DNA of 64,000 bases from Pedobacter africanus (GTDB lineage: Bacteria > Bacteroidota > Bacteroidia > Sphingobacteriales > Sphingobacteriaceae): assembly GCF_900176535.1 (NCBI RefSeq), contig NZ_FWXT01000001.1, forward strand, positions 1 to 64,000, given 5' to 3'. The notes beneath the pieces are model-generated. The model was not told the DNA's origin. It worked only from the letters and a program-made list of their open reading frames with translations, and did not search any database. The translations under genes were made by a program, and so were the position numbers. Positions 36,953 through 45,852 of this stretch are shown in pieces. Numbering within the stretch: position 1 is the stretch's first letter; every line of letters starts with the position of its first letter.

Positions 36953-37110
36953 TTGATAAGGTTTACTTAAAACATTTCAGCTTTTTTAGCTATTTTAACA
37001 TTATGCCCAGCAATATTAAAATCCAATTTTTCGTTAGGGATAACCGGTTTTAATGTGAAAATATTTCTTTTGTGGCATCATCTACCTTAATGTTCATAAT
37101 AAGGTAAACT

Positions 37111-38052
37111 ATGCAATCACACATCAAACTTCAATTGGCTCCAACTGAGCCCCTGACCCTTGATGCTCTCCTGTTAATCAGCAGTCTGCCACTTAAAATA
37201 GCAGAAGCCCAACGAATCGTTACTGATGATGGATATCTTCTTATCCAGTCTATCAATCATTACATTGCGCACATTGAATTGTTTGAATACAATTTAATCA
37301 GGGACAGCAAGATAGACTTCGTTATAGAACGACCCTCGTTTTTTATGCAAATCGTATTGGGTAAAAATACCTGCTGCATGAGTTATAAGCCCGCCGGAAA
37401 ATACCGCAGAATCCTACCCGCCGGAAATGACCAGATCTTGCTCATTTCATTCCAGACAGAATGGCTAAATAAAAAATGTCACAAGCTGGCAGAGTTCAAA
37501 CCCTTTAACGAAATTTCCGGCGATACCGGATATGCAGCCGTCAACCTTCCCCCCTTTGGTATAGCCAAAAACATTTTTAAGTCGCTCAAAAGCCTGGATT
37601 CAAAAACAAATGAGTTCAATATAGATGCCGATGTGCATGTGTTTGTCAACAAATGCTTTAATAAATACTACCATAAGCTGAGCTCAAGGAATGCCACAAC
37701 CAGCTACCACCAGCACAAAGCCCAGGCAATAGCAGCCTTTATTGAAGAAAATTTTGCTACAGAACTGGTAGACGATCTGCCTAAACTTGCCCAGCGCTTT
37801 ATGGTATCCGAAAGAAGCATGGCCCGCCTGGCTAAAATAGCCTTTGGCACCCCTTTACGGGAGAAAGTGATTAACTTCAGGATGTGCTCCAGTTTAGAAC
37901 AGCTCATCACTACAAATTATCCGATCTATGAAATAGCCAAACGAAGTGGCTACAAAGAGGGACATTATTTCAGCAAAGCATTTAGAAAGCACTATGGAGT
38001 AGCCCCAAAATACATATTACGTCCGCACAGAAGATCGGCATGTAAATTGTAA
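37111..38052 (+). CDS. AraC family transcriptional regulator
   Basis: 313 residues. The C-terminal ~100 residues are the AraC double helix-turn-helix: LAQRFMVSERSMARLAKIAF and then YEIAKRSGYKEGHYFSKAFR with the FRKHYGVAPKYIL tail. The N-terminal part is a ligand/dimerisation domain without a clear cupin motif. It stands 260 bases before the MauE-like gene, with a terminator between them, and probably regulates the DUF6520/SusCD set nearby. Confidence 0.85.
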   Translation: MQSHIKLQLAPTEPLTLDALLLISSLPLKIAEAQRIVTDDGYLLIQSINHYIAHIELFEYNLIRDSKIDFVIERPSFFMQIVLGKNTCCMSYKPAGKYRRILPAGNDQILLISFQTEWLNKKCHKLAEFKPFNEISGDTGYAAVNLPPFGIAKNIFKSLKSLDSKTNEFNIDADVHVFVNKCFNKYYHKLSSRNATTSYHQHKAQAIAAFIEENFATELVDDLPKLAQRFMVSERSMARLAKIAFGTPLREKVINFRMCSSLEQLITTNYPIYEIAKRSGYKEGHYFSKAFRKHYGVAPKYILRPHRRSACKL

Positions 38053-38056
38053 GGTA

Positions 38057-38112
38057 GAATAACCTGCAAACTATTTTATACATAGATTGGCAGGTTATTC
38101 CATTTTTTTTAC
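38057..38112 (+). terminator. Terminator of the AraC gene
   Basis: GAATAACCTGC at 38057-38067 pairs with GCAGGTTATTC at 38090-38100, followed by a run of T (CCATTTTTTTT). A standard Rho-independent terminator just past the AraC stop. Confidence 0.8.
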
Positions 38113-38252
38113 CATAAAAAAACCGGAATTTTACATCCGAAAGCATACCAAAAAAGCGCATTTTTAGTTTTCAAACATTTGGAAATAAATTGGTTAAAAA
38201 AAATCAAGGGGAATATTCTGCCACTTACTACGTAAATATTTTGGCAGGCCTA

Positions 38253-38276
38253 CTCATTTTTTAAGTAAAAAATGAG
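38253..38276 (+). promoter_or_regulatory. Perfect hairpin upstream of the MauE-like gene
   Basis: CTCATTTTTTA at 38253-38263 and TAAAAAATGAG at 38266-38276 form an 11-bp inverted repeat with a two-base loop, 37 bases before the MauE-like ATG. It could be an operator for the AraC regulator or an RNA leader structure. Confidence 0.35.
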
Positions 38277-38312
38277 CCGCAACTTTGGATCAGAAAATAA
38301 TTCAAGATCCAT

Positions 38313-38762
38313 ATGCAAATCTCATTAAACAACCAGCCACGCCTCCATTTGTCTGCTAAGCACCGGGAGATCATTACCGATATTGCGATCTACCTGTTTG
38401 TTGCACTTTTCATGTACACAGCAGCAAGTAAATTCCTTACCATTAAATCATTTGCCAGCACATTGGCCAAATCGCCACTCATCGGTAGTTACAGCCTGTT
38501 TGTAGCCTGGGCTATTCCAACGGTTGAAGTACAGATCAGTTTATTGCTGATTGTGCCTTCTGCTAAGAGAATTGGCTTGTACGCATCCTTTGCATTGATG
38601 ACCTTATTTACAGGCTATTTGATGTACATGGTCTTCTCAGGAGTAGAACTACCGTGTCACTGCGGAGGTGTCATCAGCCGCATGACCTGGCAACAACACA
38701 TCTGGTTTAACCTGGGCTTCGTAGCCCTGGCCATTGCAGGAATCACCGCCAACAAAAAATAA
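38313..38762 (+). CDS. MauE/DoxX-type redox-associated membrane protein
   Basis: 149 residues with four membrane segments (about 20-40, 55-78, 83-105 and 128-148). CHCGGV at about residue 110 provides a Cys pair, as in MauE-like proteins that pass electrons or disulfides across the membrane. It lies 82 bases before the DUF6520 gene and is probably cotranscribed. It likely helps form or maintain the disulfide of exported partners; this is inference. Confidence 0.8.
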   Translation: MQISLNNQPRLHLSAKHREIITDIAIYLFVALFMYTAASKFLTIKSFASTLAKSPLIGSYSLFVAWAIPTVEVQISLLLIVPSAKRIGLYASFALMTLFTGYLMYMVFSGVELPCHCGGVISRMTWQQHIWFNLGFVALAIAGITANKK

Positions 38763-38844
38763 AGAACTACACATAAAAAACAGGTAAAGCTGTAGCCTGA
38801 CAAGAAAATACAGTAAGGATTAAAAAACAAAAAAAAGCACTATT

Positions 38845-39156
38845 ATGAACAAGATTAAGAGACTCGCATTCGGTATTCTGGTAGCTGGCCTGGCATTTGG
38901 CTTCAGCGCATTCACAACAGTAAAAAAAAGAAGTGTATTGATTTATTATAAAGTAGATACAACCTATCCAAATGCAAATGACCCAAGAGGTTATGTTTAT
39001 TACTCTGGAGATATGTGCGCATCAGGGGGCAATACCTGTTCAGCCCAATGGGATATCGGAACACACATCCCACCGGTTGGAGATGGAGAACCTCTACCTA
39101 CAACAGGGGTAACCTTCCAAACAGGATCGGTATATAGCGGTCATGTAGATTTGTAA
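38845..39156 (+). CDS. DUF6520-type small secreted protein with two cysteines
   Basis: 103 residues. The N-terminus is a signal peptide (MNKIKRLAFGILVAGLAFGF). The mature part has YYSGDMCASGGNTCSAQW, with the two Cys residues seven positions apart, the usual arrangement of DUF6520. The family is common in Bacteroidota next to MauE-like and SusC/SusD genes, but its function is not known. Here it sits between the MauE-like gene and the convergent SusCD locus. Confidence 0.75.
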   Translation: MNKIKRLAFGILVAGLAFGFSAFTTVKKRSVLIYYKVDTTYPNANDPRGYVYYSGDMCASGGNTCSAQWDIGTHIPPVGDGEPLPTTGVTFQTGSVYSGHVDL

Positions 39157-39170
39157 ACTTATGTAACACC

Positions 39171-39205
39171 ATACAAAAAGAGGCTTAGACAGTCTCTTTT
39201 TGTAT
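39171..39205. terminator. Shared terminator of the DUF6520 and SusD genes
   Basis: ATACAAAAAGAG at 39171-39182 pairs with CTCTTTTTGTAT at 39194-39205. T runs lie on both strands, so it ends the plus-strand DUF6520 transcript and the minus-strand susCD transcript. Confidence 0.75.
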
Positions 39206-40570
39206 TTAACGCTCATTTTGCTGAATCCCGCTTAATCGAATTTCCTGCTCATCTATCGGCAAAACATATCTTTTATCATTCGGCGGCAGAGTATAAGTAT
39301 TGCCATTATTTGTTCTGGTTAAAGTTACTGCAAATCTACTGTCAGTATTTAACCTCCTTAAATCAGACCAACGAATTCCCCTAAAAGGCAACTCTCTACG
39401 TCGTTCTTTAATTACATAATCTAATACTGTAGCTGCATCTGCACTATTTAAATCCGCATAAATCCCAATCCATCTGTTTCTTCTCAAAGTATTCAAATCA
39501 TTTAAAGCCCCCATAAGTTCTCCTAATCTTGCCCTGGCTTCCGCGCGGATCAGGTACATTTCTCCGGTAGTCAAACCACCAAACAAACTCCTGTCACCGT
39601 TATAGCTACCTTTGAAATTTAATCCTGTGGGACCGAAGAATATGGTTTTCCGACAATCACCAGCAACATATTCGCTATATAATCCAGGTGTTACAGTCAT
39701 TCGGTTGGGATTAAAAATACCGAAATAAAAAAGACTATGAAAAATAACTTCAGTATTAAATCTTGTTATGGGGAAAGCGGCGGCACTGTTTAATTTGCTA
39801 TAATCCAGCAAATCGTCCTGAACCAGAAGAGTTAAGTTTGCATATTGACCAGCCTTTTCATAATTTCCCATCACCAGATAAGTTCTGGCTAATAAAGCAT
39901 AAGCGGCTTCCTTTGAAGGTCTTGTTTTAACAGCAGACTTGGTATTCAATAAATTAGCTGCTGTTTCAAGATCCTTTATTATCTGATCATAAGTTTGTTG
40001 GAGTGTGCTGCGCTTATGCTTAGCATTTATATTATATTCCAATTTCAAAAGTAACCCTAAATCCTGATTTGCAGAAGCAGAATTATAATTAACGCAATAT
40101 CCTTGCGCCAGATTAAAGAAATCAAAAGCCCTAAAAAACAGCGCACTTCCTTTTACATTATTCCAGTTTTGCTGTTCAGAAATTTGCGGCTTTATTTTCT
40201 CTATCCCGTTTAAGATCACATTTGCATTCAATACTCTTCTATATGCGCTTTCCCAATCCTGACTTAGTTCTCCATTATAAAATTCTTCTGTCTTTGCCCA
40301 AGTGTAAGCACCCTTTTCCTGATTCACATTTACTGCAGACCAATTGGCATCAGCAATATAGAAATCCCCCGCACCAACTTCGCCAAGCCCACAAGCCTGT
40401 GCAGTATTAAATACCCCAACATTATCCAATAAAGATTGATAATCTTTTATGGTTTCAGGAACCACCAACGATTTATCAGGTTTTGCTGCCAGCCATTCTT
40501 TCTTACACGATTGAAGAATCAGGAAAAGTAACAGGAAACAAAAAATATTGATTGAACTTATTTTCATCAT
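39206..40570 (-). CDS. SusD/RagB family outer-membrane lipoprotein
   Basis: 454 residues. A lipoprotein signal (INIFCFLLLFLILQSC) is followed by EWLAAKPDKSLVVPETIKDY, an N-terminal pattern typical for a shorter SusD subgroup. The C-terminal SusD hallmark is present (LNDLNTLRRNRW, then ERRRELPFRGIRWSDLRRLN). It is the lid for the SusC barrel next to it; the start is 13 bases past the susC stop. Ends at the shared terminator. Confidence 0.92.
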   Translation of the reverse strand: MMKISSINIFCFLLLFLILQSCKKEWLAAKPDKSLVVPETIKDYQSLLDNVGVFNTAQACGLGEVGAGDFYIADANWSAVNVNQEKGAYTWAKTEEFYNGELSQDWESAYRRVLNANVILNGIEKIKPQISEQQNWNNVKGSALFFRAFDFFNLAQGYCVNYNSASANQDLGLLLKLEYNINAKHKRSTLQQTYDQIIKDLETAANLLNTKSAVKTRPSKEAAYALLARTYLVMGNYEKAGQYANLTLLVQDDLLDYSKLNSAAAFPITRFNTEVIFHSLFYFGIFNPNRMTVTPGLYSEYVAGDCRKTIFFGPTGLNFKGSYNGDRSLFGGLTTGEMYLIRAEARARLGELMGALNDLNTLRRNRWIGIYADLNSADAATVLDYVIKERRRELPFRGIRWSDLRRLNTDSRFAVTLTRTNNGNTYTLPPNDKRYVLPIDEQEIRLSGIQQNER

Positions 40571-40583
40571 TCAATTCTGTTGA

Positions 40584-43500
40584 TTAAAAATTAGCTTTCA
40601 AACCAAATGAAAAACTCTTCGGAAATGGATTTACCAATCGTTCTCCTTGTCCTGCAATCAAATCGGGATCCAAACCTGCATCATTGGCTTTCCAAAGAAT
40701 CCCCAGATTATTTGCATAAAGATACAATTGAATCTGCTTCACTGGAATTGATGCCCAATTACGGGTATCAAAGTCGTAACTCAAACTGATGTCCTGCAAA
40801 CGGACGTGATCACCTTCTAGTACTGTTGCAGATGAACCATTGTAAAATTTGTCCCTGGCCTCATCAGCTCCATAATTCCCCATTGAAGGTACATTTGTCC
40901 GGTTTTCATCTCCCGGATTTTGCCAGCGATTGGCAAAATCCTTATGCATAAACCTGCTTAAGCTGGTACTGTACATACCGGAATAATTTACGGATGATTT
41001 TCTGAAATAATAACCCATTTTATAGCTGATGTTAACCCCAAAGGTAAATTTACGATAAGTAAAGGTATTGTTCAGGGCACCAAAAAAAGTAGGTCTCGCA
41101 GAACCACTATATTCTAAATCTTCGGGTTTGGTTTTACCAATTATTGTTGCATAATCTTTGCTAATTTCAATTTTTTTAGTGACCTCGTTATAAGCATAGC
41201 CTCTCGGATCTCCATTCACAGGGTCCAAGCCAGCCCATCGATAACTGTAAATTCCATAAACAGGCTTTCCTACTATAGGAGTCGCATTATAACTTCCAAC
41301 ATAATAAATGGTATTGGGTTCAATCACATCATAAAGGGTAACTTCATCATGCACTGTAGAAAACAATACATTTGTTTGCCATTTCAATTTGCCACTTAGA
41401 TTCTTGGAATTTAAAGCAATATCAAAACCATTGGATTTCATCTTTGAATAATTTCCTCTTAATACCTTTATCCCAGCTCTTGATGGAAATGATTTATCCC
41501 CCAACATATCTAAACCGTTTTTAAAGAAGTATTCTATTCTGCCGGTAAGTACTTGATTCCGTAAACCAAAGTCAACTCCAAAATTCGCAATACCAATCTT
41601 TTCCCAACGCAATTCCGGGTTACCGATATTTATAATGCTGGCATAGGGTAAATTGCTATACATTGCATTGACCACGCTATATTTGAAAGTAGTAACACCT
41701 GTATTACTTCTATCCAGATTTCCGTTAAAACCATAAGTTGCCCTTAACTTCAATACTGGCAGCCAGTCCAATTTGTAAAAGCTCTCCCGGTCCAAATGCC
41801 ATAAAGCACCTGCCGACCACAAAGGTACATTTTTCTGGTTGGTTTTAACACCGAAGTAATTAGAACCATCCATTCTGGCACTGGCAGAAACAGTATACTT
41901 ATAATCATAAGTATAGGCTGCATTTCCAAAAACAGAACGAATCCGATCAAGCCTGCCGAAAAGATCTGCACCAGAATTAATCTTAGCCCTTCCAGATGGG
42001 TTTAAGTTAAAAGTAGTCACAGTATCCACATCAACGGATTTCCCAGTGGTTGAATCATAACCATAACGGGTATATTTATTAGCCTGCGTATCAAATTCAG
42101 AAAGCTCGTATCCTGCAATAGCAGAAACCGCATGTCTGTTCCATTGTTTGTCATAATTCAACTGAACTCTGAAATTCTGGGCCACAGCTTTAGCTGAGGT
42201 TTGATTTTGAATAGCACCTACGGGAATATTAAATCCACTTACCTTTCCGGCACTCGTAGTCGAATATTGATTAATCAAGCTTCTGGTCAAATAAGCATCT
42301 AGACCACTAACCAGTTCAGAATTGTTACTAATTTTCTGATATTGATACTTCAATTCTGCACTCAGACCGGGTAATATCTCATACTTCAATCCGGTGTTAA
42401 AACGAAGATCATTTCCTTTCACACTAGTCGGCGGATAGCTTAATTCATTCAAAGGAACATAATTCCAATTCATAAAACCTTGTGAAACAGCTATTTTTTT
42501 GAACTCCGCGCTGTAATCCCGCTCATAGACAGTCGGGTTCCCATTTTGATCTTTGTACCGATAATAAGGAGTAAAATTCAATCCAGAAGTCACCACTATC
42601 GTACTGTCAATAGTCCCCTTATTCCTAATATAATTTAAACCTGCACTTAACTCCAGGTTCTTCAGCAACTTTACTGTATGCTGCGTATTAAAAGTATAGC
42701 GATTGTTCTCATTATTTGCCAAAGTGTACAAAATTTTGTCATATCCGGCAGAAAAATAATGACTGGACTTATCAGTTCCCTTACTGGCATTTATAAAATA
42801 CTGTTGCGAAACCGGCTTCCGGTAAAAGTATTTCAGTTCTTCATTCCTGATGTCATTGCCCCTCAAGGCGTCCAGTTGTCTTTGCGTTTCAGCGGCCGAT
42901 TGCCCGGAACGTTGTCTGTCCAGAATTTTCACTACAGGAGAAACCACGGGATAATTTACCTTATCCGCCAGGGCCGCATCGTACTTACCATTGTTAAATA
43001 AAAATGTCTCTACCTCTATAAAATCTTTAGACGATAAGTAATTCGGGTTGTAAAACAGATCCGGTTTACCAGCAACTGTAAGGTTACTGTTGAAACTTAA
43101 ATTCAAAGCTTGTCCGTACTTTCCTTTCTTGGTTGTAATCACAATAACGCCATTACCTGCCCTAACACCCCAGATAGAGGCCGCTGCTGCATCTTTCAAC
43201 ACGTTAATGCTGGCCACGTCATTCGGGTTAATGGAATTAAAATCACCATTAAAAGGAAAATTATCCAGAATAATCAAAGGCTGATCATTCGCATAAATGG
43301 TACTTCTGCCACGGATAGATAGATCCAGGCTCCCCGTATTGCTGCTCATCGTATTTTTATTGAACAAAAGCCCACTGGTAATTCCTTCCAGCCGGCTTAA
43401 AATATCAGTGCTTACCCTGCGGTTCAGTTGCGCACTGTCTACCAACACAAAACTTCCCGTGGCGCGTTCCTTGGGAAGTCTCTGATAACCAGTACTCACG

Positions 43501-43901
43501 ATTTCAACCTGCTGCAAGTCATATACACGTTCCTTATCGGGCACCTCTGGCTTGCTGTCTGGCCTATTGGAGACCTTAGGTTTTGGCGGAGCATTGGCCG
43601 AAACAACCGGATCGTTCTTTACGATCACCATTTTACCTACAATGGTATAATTCAATTGAAACCTGGCCGAAATAAAGTCCAATACCACTTTCAGCTCAGT
43701 ATTCTGAAAACCAGCATCAAAGCGCTGCTCAACATCCAATTCCTTCTCATTCCAGGTTATGCTGAAGCCGGTTTGTTTTCTGATTTCCTTAAAAAGCTTG
43801 TTTAACGATACGTTCTTACCCGAATAGCTTAACTTTTGCGCACGCGCTGCCATTCCAAACAGTAAGAGCATGAAAATAACAGTTCCCCCTTTTAAATGCA
43901 T
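40584..43901 (-). CDS. SusC/RagA TonB-dependent transporter without the carboxypeptidase-like domain
   Basis: 1105 residues. After the signal (ending in AARAQ) comes an STN domain (KNVSLNKLFKEIRKQTGFSI). The domain usually found next in SusC is absent; a Pro/Lys-rich linker (PPKPKVSNRPDSKPEVPDKE) leads straight to a plug starting QQVEIVSTGYQRLPKERATG. The plug core IDNVA-like segment (VASINVLKDAAAASIWGVRA) and barrel follow, ending in SFGLKANF. The KERATGSF-type start marks a subgroup found with DUF6520 and MauE genes. It overlaps the FecR stop by one base. Confidence 0.92.
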   Translation of the reverse strand: MHLKGGTVIFMLLLFGMAARAQKLSYSGKNVSLNKLFKEIRKQTGFSITWNEKELDVEQRFDAGFQNTELKVVLDFISARFQLNYTIVGKMVIVKNDPVVSANAPPKPKVSNRPDSKPEVPDKERVYDLQQVEIVSTGYQRLPKERATGSFVLVDSAQLNRRVSTDILSRLEGITSGLLFNKNTMSSNTGSLDLSIRGRSTIYANDQPLIILDNFPFNGDFNSINPNDVASINVLKDAAAASIWGVRAGNGVIVITTKKGKYGQALNLSFNSNLTVAGKPDLFYNPNYLSSKDFIEVETFLFNNGKYDAALADKVNYPVVSPVVKILDRQRSGQSAAETQRQLDALRGNDIRNEELKYFYRKPVSQQYFINASKGTDKSSHYFSAGYDKILYTLANNENNRYTFNTQHTVKLLKNLELSAGLNYIRNKGTIDSTIVVTSGLNFTPYYRYKDQNGNPTVYERDYSAEFKKIAVSQGFMNWNYVPLNELSYPPTSVKGNDLRFNTGLKYEILPGLSAELKYQYQKISNNSELVSGLDAYLTRSLINQYSTTSAGKVSGFNIPVGAIQNQTSAKAVAQNFRVQLNYDKQWNRHAVSAIAGYELSEFDTQANKYTRYGYDSTTGKSVDVDTVTTFNLNPSGRAKINSGADLFGRLDRIRSVFGNAAYTYDYKYTVSASARMDGSNYFGVKTNQKNVPLWSAGALWHLDRESFYKLDWLPVLKLRATYGFNGNLDRSNTGVTTFKYSVVNAMYSNLPYASIINIGNPELRWEKIGIANFGVDFGLRNQVLTGRIEYFFKNGLDMLGDKSFPSRAGIKVLRGNYSKMKSNGFDIALNSKNLSGKLKWQTNVLFSTVHDEVTLYDVIEPNTIYYVGSYNATPIVGKPVYGIYSYRWAGLDPVNGDPRGYAYNEVTKKIEISKDYATIIGKTKPEDLEYSGSARPTFFGALNNTFTYRKFTFGVNISYKMGYYFRKSSVNYSGMYSTSLSRFMHKDFANRWQNPGDENRTNVPSMGNYGADEARDKFYNGSSATVLEGDHVRLQDISLSYDFDTRNWASIPVKQIQLYLYANNLGILWKANDAGLDPDLIAGQGERLVNPFPKSFSFGLKANF

Positions 43902-45112
43902 TATTGTGTAACGGTAATCCTCCTGCCTTCAATTTTAAAGTGTACGTTTGCGGTTAATTCGAGCGTTTTAAGTACATCGCTCACATTTTCAGATTTCAAC
44001 ACCGAACCTCCCAGCAGGGCATCGCCTACAGTTTTGTTCTGGTAAATTACATCTACATCGTACCAGCGGGCAATTACCTGCATCACACTTTCCAATGGCA
44101 TATTCCTGAATATGTATTCGCCCTGCCTCCAAGCTATGGCATCTTCGGCTTCCACTGCCTTCACATCGATGTTTTTTCCCGTCAGGACAGCCTGTTGATT
44201 GGGCTTCAACACCACCGCTTCGCCAGCTTGTATATAGCCCTCATCCACACGGGTTTCTAACGCCCAAAGCGGGTCAATAGTTGCAGGGTCTGTCCCGGCA
44301 GTCCGTTTGTCTACTTTAAGGAAAGGTGTTACACGTACGCTTCCTTCAAGTAGAGTAGTTTTAATATTGCCATCGTTACCGTAGGCAGTTACATTAAAAT
44401 GGGTTCCCAACACTTCTATTTCCTGACCTTTGCTGGCCACTATAAAAGGATGTTTTTTGTCTTTCGCTACTTCAAAATAGGCTTCACCGGTTAATTCTAC
44501 CCTACGTTTCATGGCACCTGCAAAGGTAGAAGGGAATTTCAGGTGACTGGCAGCATTTAGCCACGCCCTGGTCCCGTCGGGAAGTACCACCTGGTAAAGG
44601 CCACCCTTTGGGGTATTCAGGGTTACCAGTTGCTTACCTTCATAATCAGCTTCTACTTTACTGCCGTCATCGTATTTCAATTGATTGCTTGCAAAAACAA
44701 CACCGGTTTTTCCTTCATCTAGGCTAATGTTCTTACCATTACCCAGGGTTAACGTAATCCGGTCCGTAACCGCCTCCACTATGTTATTATTATCTGAAGC
44801 AGGGGCTGGTTTTAAGAAGAACCAGCTTAAGCCTAACAATATGGCGGCAACCGCAGCAACGGAGCTAAAGCCCGCAATCAGCTTGTGGGTCATGTCTTTT
44901 TTCTTAGCCACTTTATATTCATCAACCCGCATATCCCTGATGGCAGCCAAAGCACTGTTCAGGTCAAAGTGCTGTTTATGGGCCTGCATGGCTCCCATCC
45001 CTTCTTTGTATTCCAGAAAGGCCATCAGTTCATCATAACTGATTTTACCAATAATTACTCCATTATCATACACAGGATAAGAATCTACCCCTTCTCTACG
45101 CATTATGGTCAA
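43901..45112 (-). CDS. FecR-type anti-sigma factor with CBS-like N-terminus and no sigma gene
   Basis: 403 residues as read from the TTG at 45112; an ATG at 45103 is the next choice. The frame is open upstream to a TAA at 45187 but holds no ATG; an ATT at 45181 could start a protein with a fuller CBS motif (LVADALTIMRREGVDSYPVY, then GVIIGKISYDELMAFL). That half-CBS pattern replaces the usual FecR N-terminal domain. A membrane span (LIAGFSSVAAVAAILLGLSW) and the periplasmic FecR core (VVLPDGTRAWLNAASHLKF, GEAYFEVAKDKKHPFIVAS) follow. It overlaps the susC start by one base. No ECF sigma gene is near, so the partner must be elsewhere or the mechanism is different. Confidence 0.8.
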   Translation of the reverse strand: MTIMRREGVDSYPVYDNGVIIGKISYDELMAFLEYKEGMGAMQAHKQHFDLNSALAAIRDMRVDEYKVAKKKDMTHKLIAGFSSVAAVAAILLGLSWFFLKPAPASDNNNIVEAVTDRITLTLGNGKNISLDEGKTGVVFASNQLKYDDGSKVEADYEGKQLVTLNTPKGGLYQVVLPDGTRAWLNAASHLKFPSTFAGAMKRRVELTGEAYFEVAKDKKHPFIVASKGQEIEVLGTHFNVTAYGNDGNIKTTLLEGSVRVTPFLKVDKRTAGTDPATIDPLWALETRVDEGYIQAGEAVVLKPNQQAVLTGKNIDVKAVEAEDAIAWRQGEYIFRNMPLESVMQVIARWYDVDVIYQNKTVGDALLGGSVLKSENVSDVLKTLELTANVHFKIEGRRITVTQ

Positions 45113-45507
45113 TGCATCTGCAACCAGTTGTTGCGCATATAGTCTTTTCTGTTCCAGCGTTATATAAGTTACGTTAACAATTCTTTAATACAATTTTAAG
45201 GAAACTCCACCACATAACCACCATTCCATATTAAAAATAACTTCATATAATCAGTGTTTTTCTAAAAATGAAAATAAATCATACGAAAGCTATATCACAA
45301 CCGGCTAACCCTATAAGTTACAGCACCGTCTATAAGGGGCCCGGTTTTATTTTGGAAAGGCTCCTAAAGGCCCGGATTGTAAAATTCGTTTATATTTGGT
45401 CAAATCTTCTCCGCAAATCCGCGGGCATTTCCTTGAAGTTATATTTAAATCCCTTTTGACCAGTACTTTCTCAACTAGTAATGACAAGATATTTCCATAT
45501 AAATCAC
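45113..45507. other. Intergenic region upstream of the FecR-like gene
   Basis: Holds the start-less in-frame extension of the CBS-like N-terminus (to 45187) and the promoter of the minus-strand locus. A 63-codon plus-strand frame at 45268-45459 has no recognisable content and I do not call it a gene. Confidence 0.4.
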
Positions 45508-45662
45508 TAGTAAATCACATAGTTGAGATACCCTTGGAATAGGGTTGGCTTACCCTTGCAATACCCTATGGGGTAAACCAACCATATTCCAAGGGTAAGT
45601 CAAGGGTATTCCAACGGTAAGCCAATTGTGTTGTTTTCTTGTTGTTTATATGTGATTTACTA
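45508..45662. repeat. Structured repeat element with terminal inverted repeats
   Basis: A 155-base element is bounded by a perfect 14-bp inverted repeat (TAGTAAATCACATA at 45508-45521 and its complement at 45649-45662). Inside, the motif CAAGGGTA or its complement TACCCTTG recurs five or six times in both directions. Longer internal pairs include CCCTTGGAAT at 45531-45540 with ATTCCAAGGG at 45586-45595, and TTGGCTTACCCTTGCAAT at 45545-45562 with a near match at 45608-45625. The element can fold into a large nested hairpin. It encodes nothing. It looks like a MITE or a REP-like element. Confidence 0.6.
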
Positions 45663-45852
45663 CTCGTTATTACGAGAGAGGACAAGCGGCGTTTCCTGTT
45701 GGAAAGCAATTGGGTGCGTTTTAGAGTGGGCTTTTGAATAGAGGAGCGTAGATCCTAAATCTAGCTATGTTCAGCAGTTAAATATAATAAGAACAGCCGT
45801 TAAAAACAAGAATGCATTTACAAACCACCTTAGCAGCCAATCGGTTAGTTCT
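45663..45852. other. Intergenic region past the repeat, no gene seen
   Basis: About 190 bases between the structured repeat and the 3' end of the HhH/beta-barrel gene. No open frame, hairpin terminator or promoter box was recognised. Confidence 0.5.

Noticed and set aside
45268..45459. 63-residue plus-strand frame
   Set aside because: No recognisable content, no coupling to a neighbour and no promoter seen.
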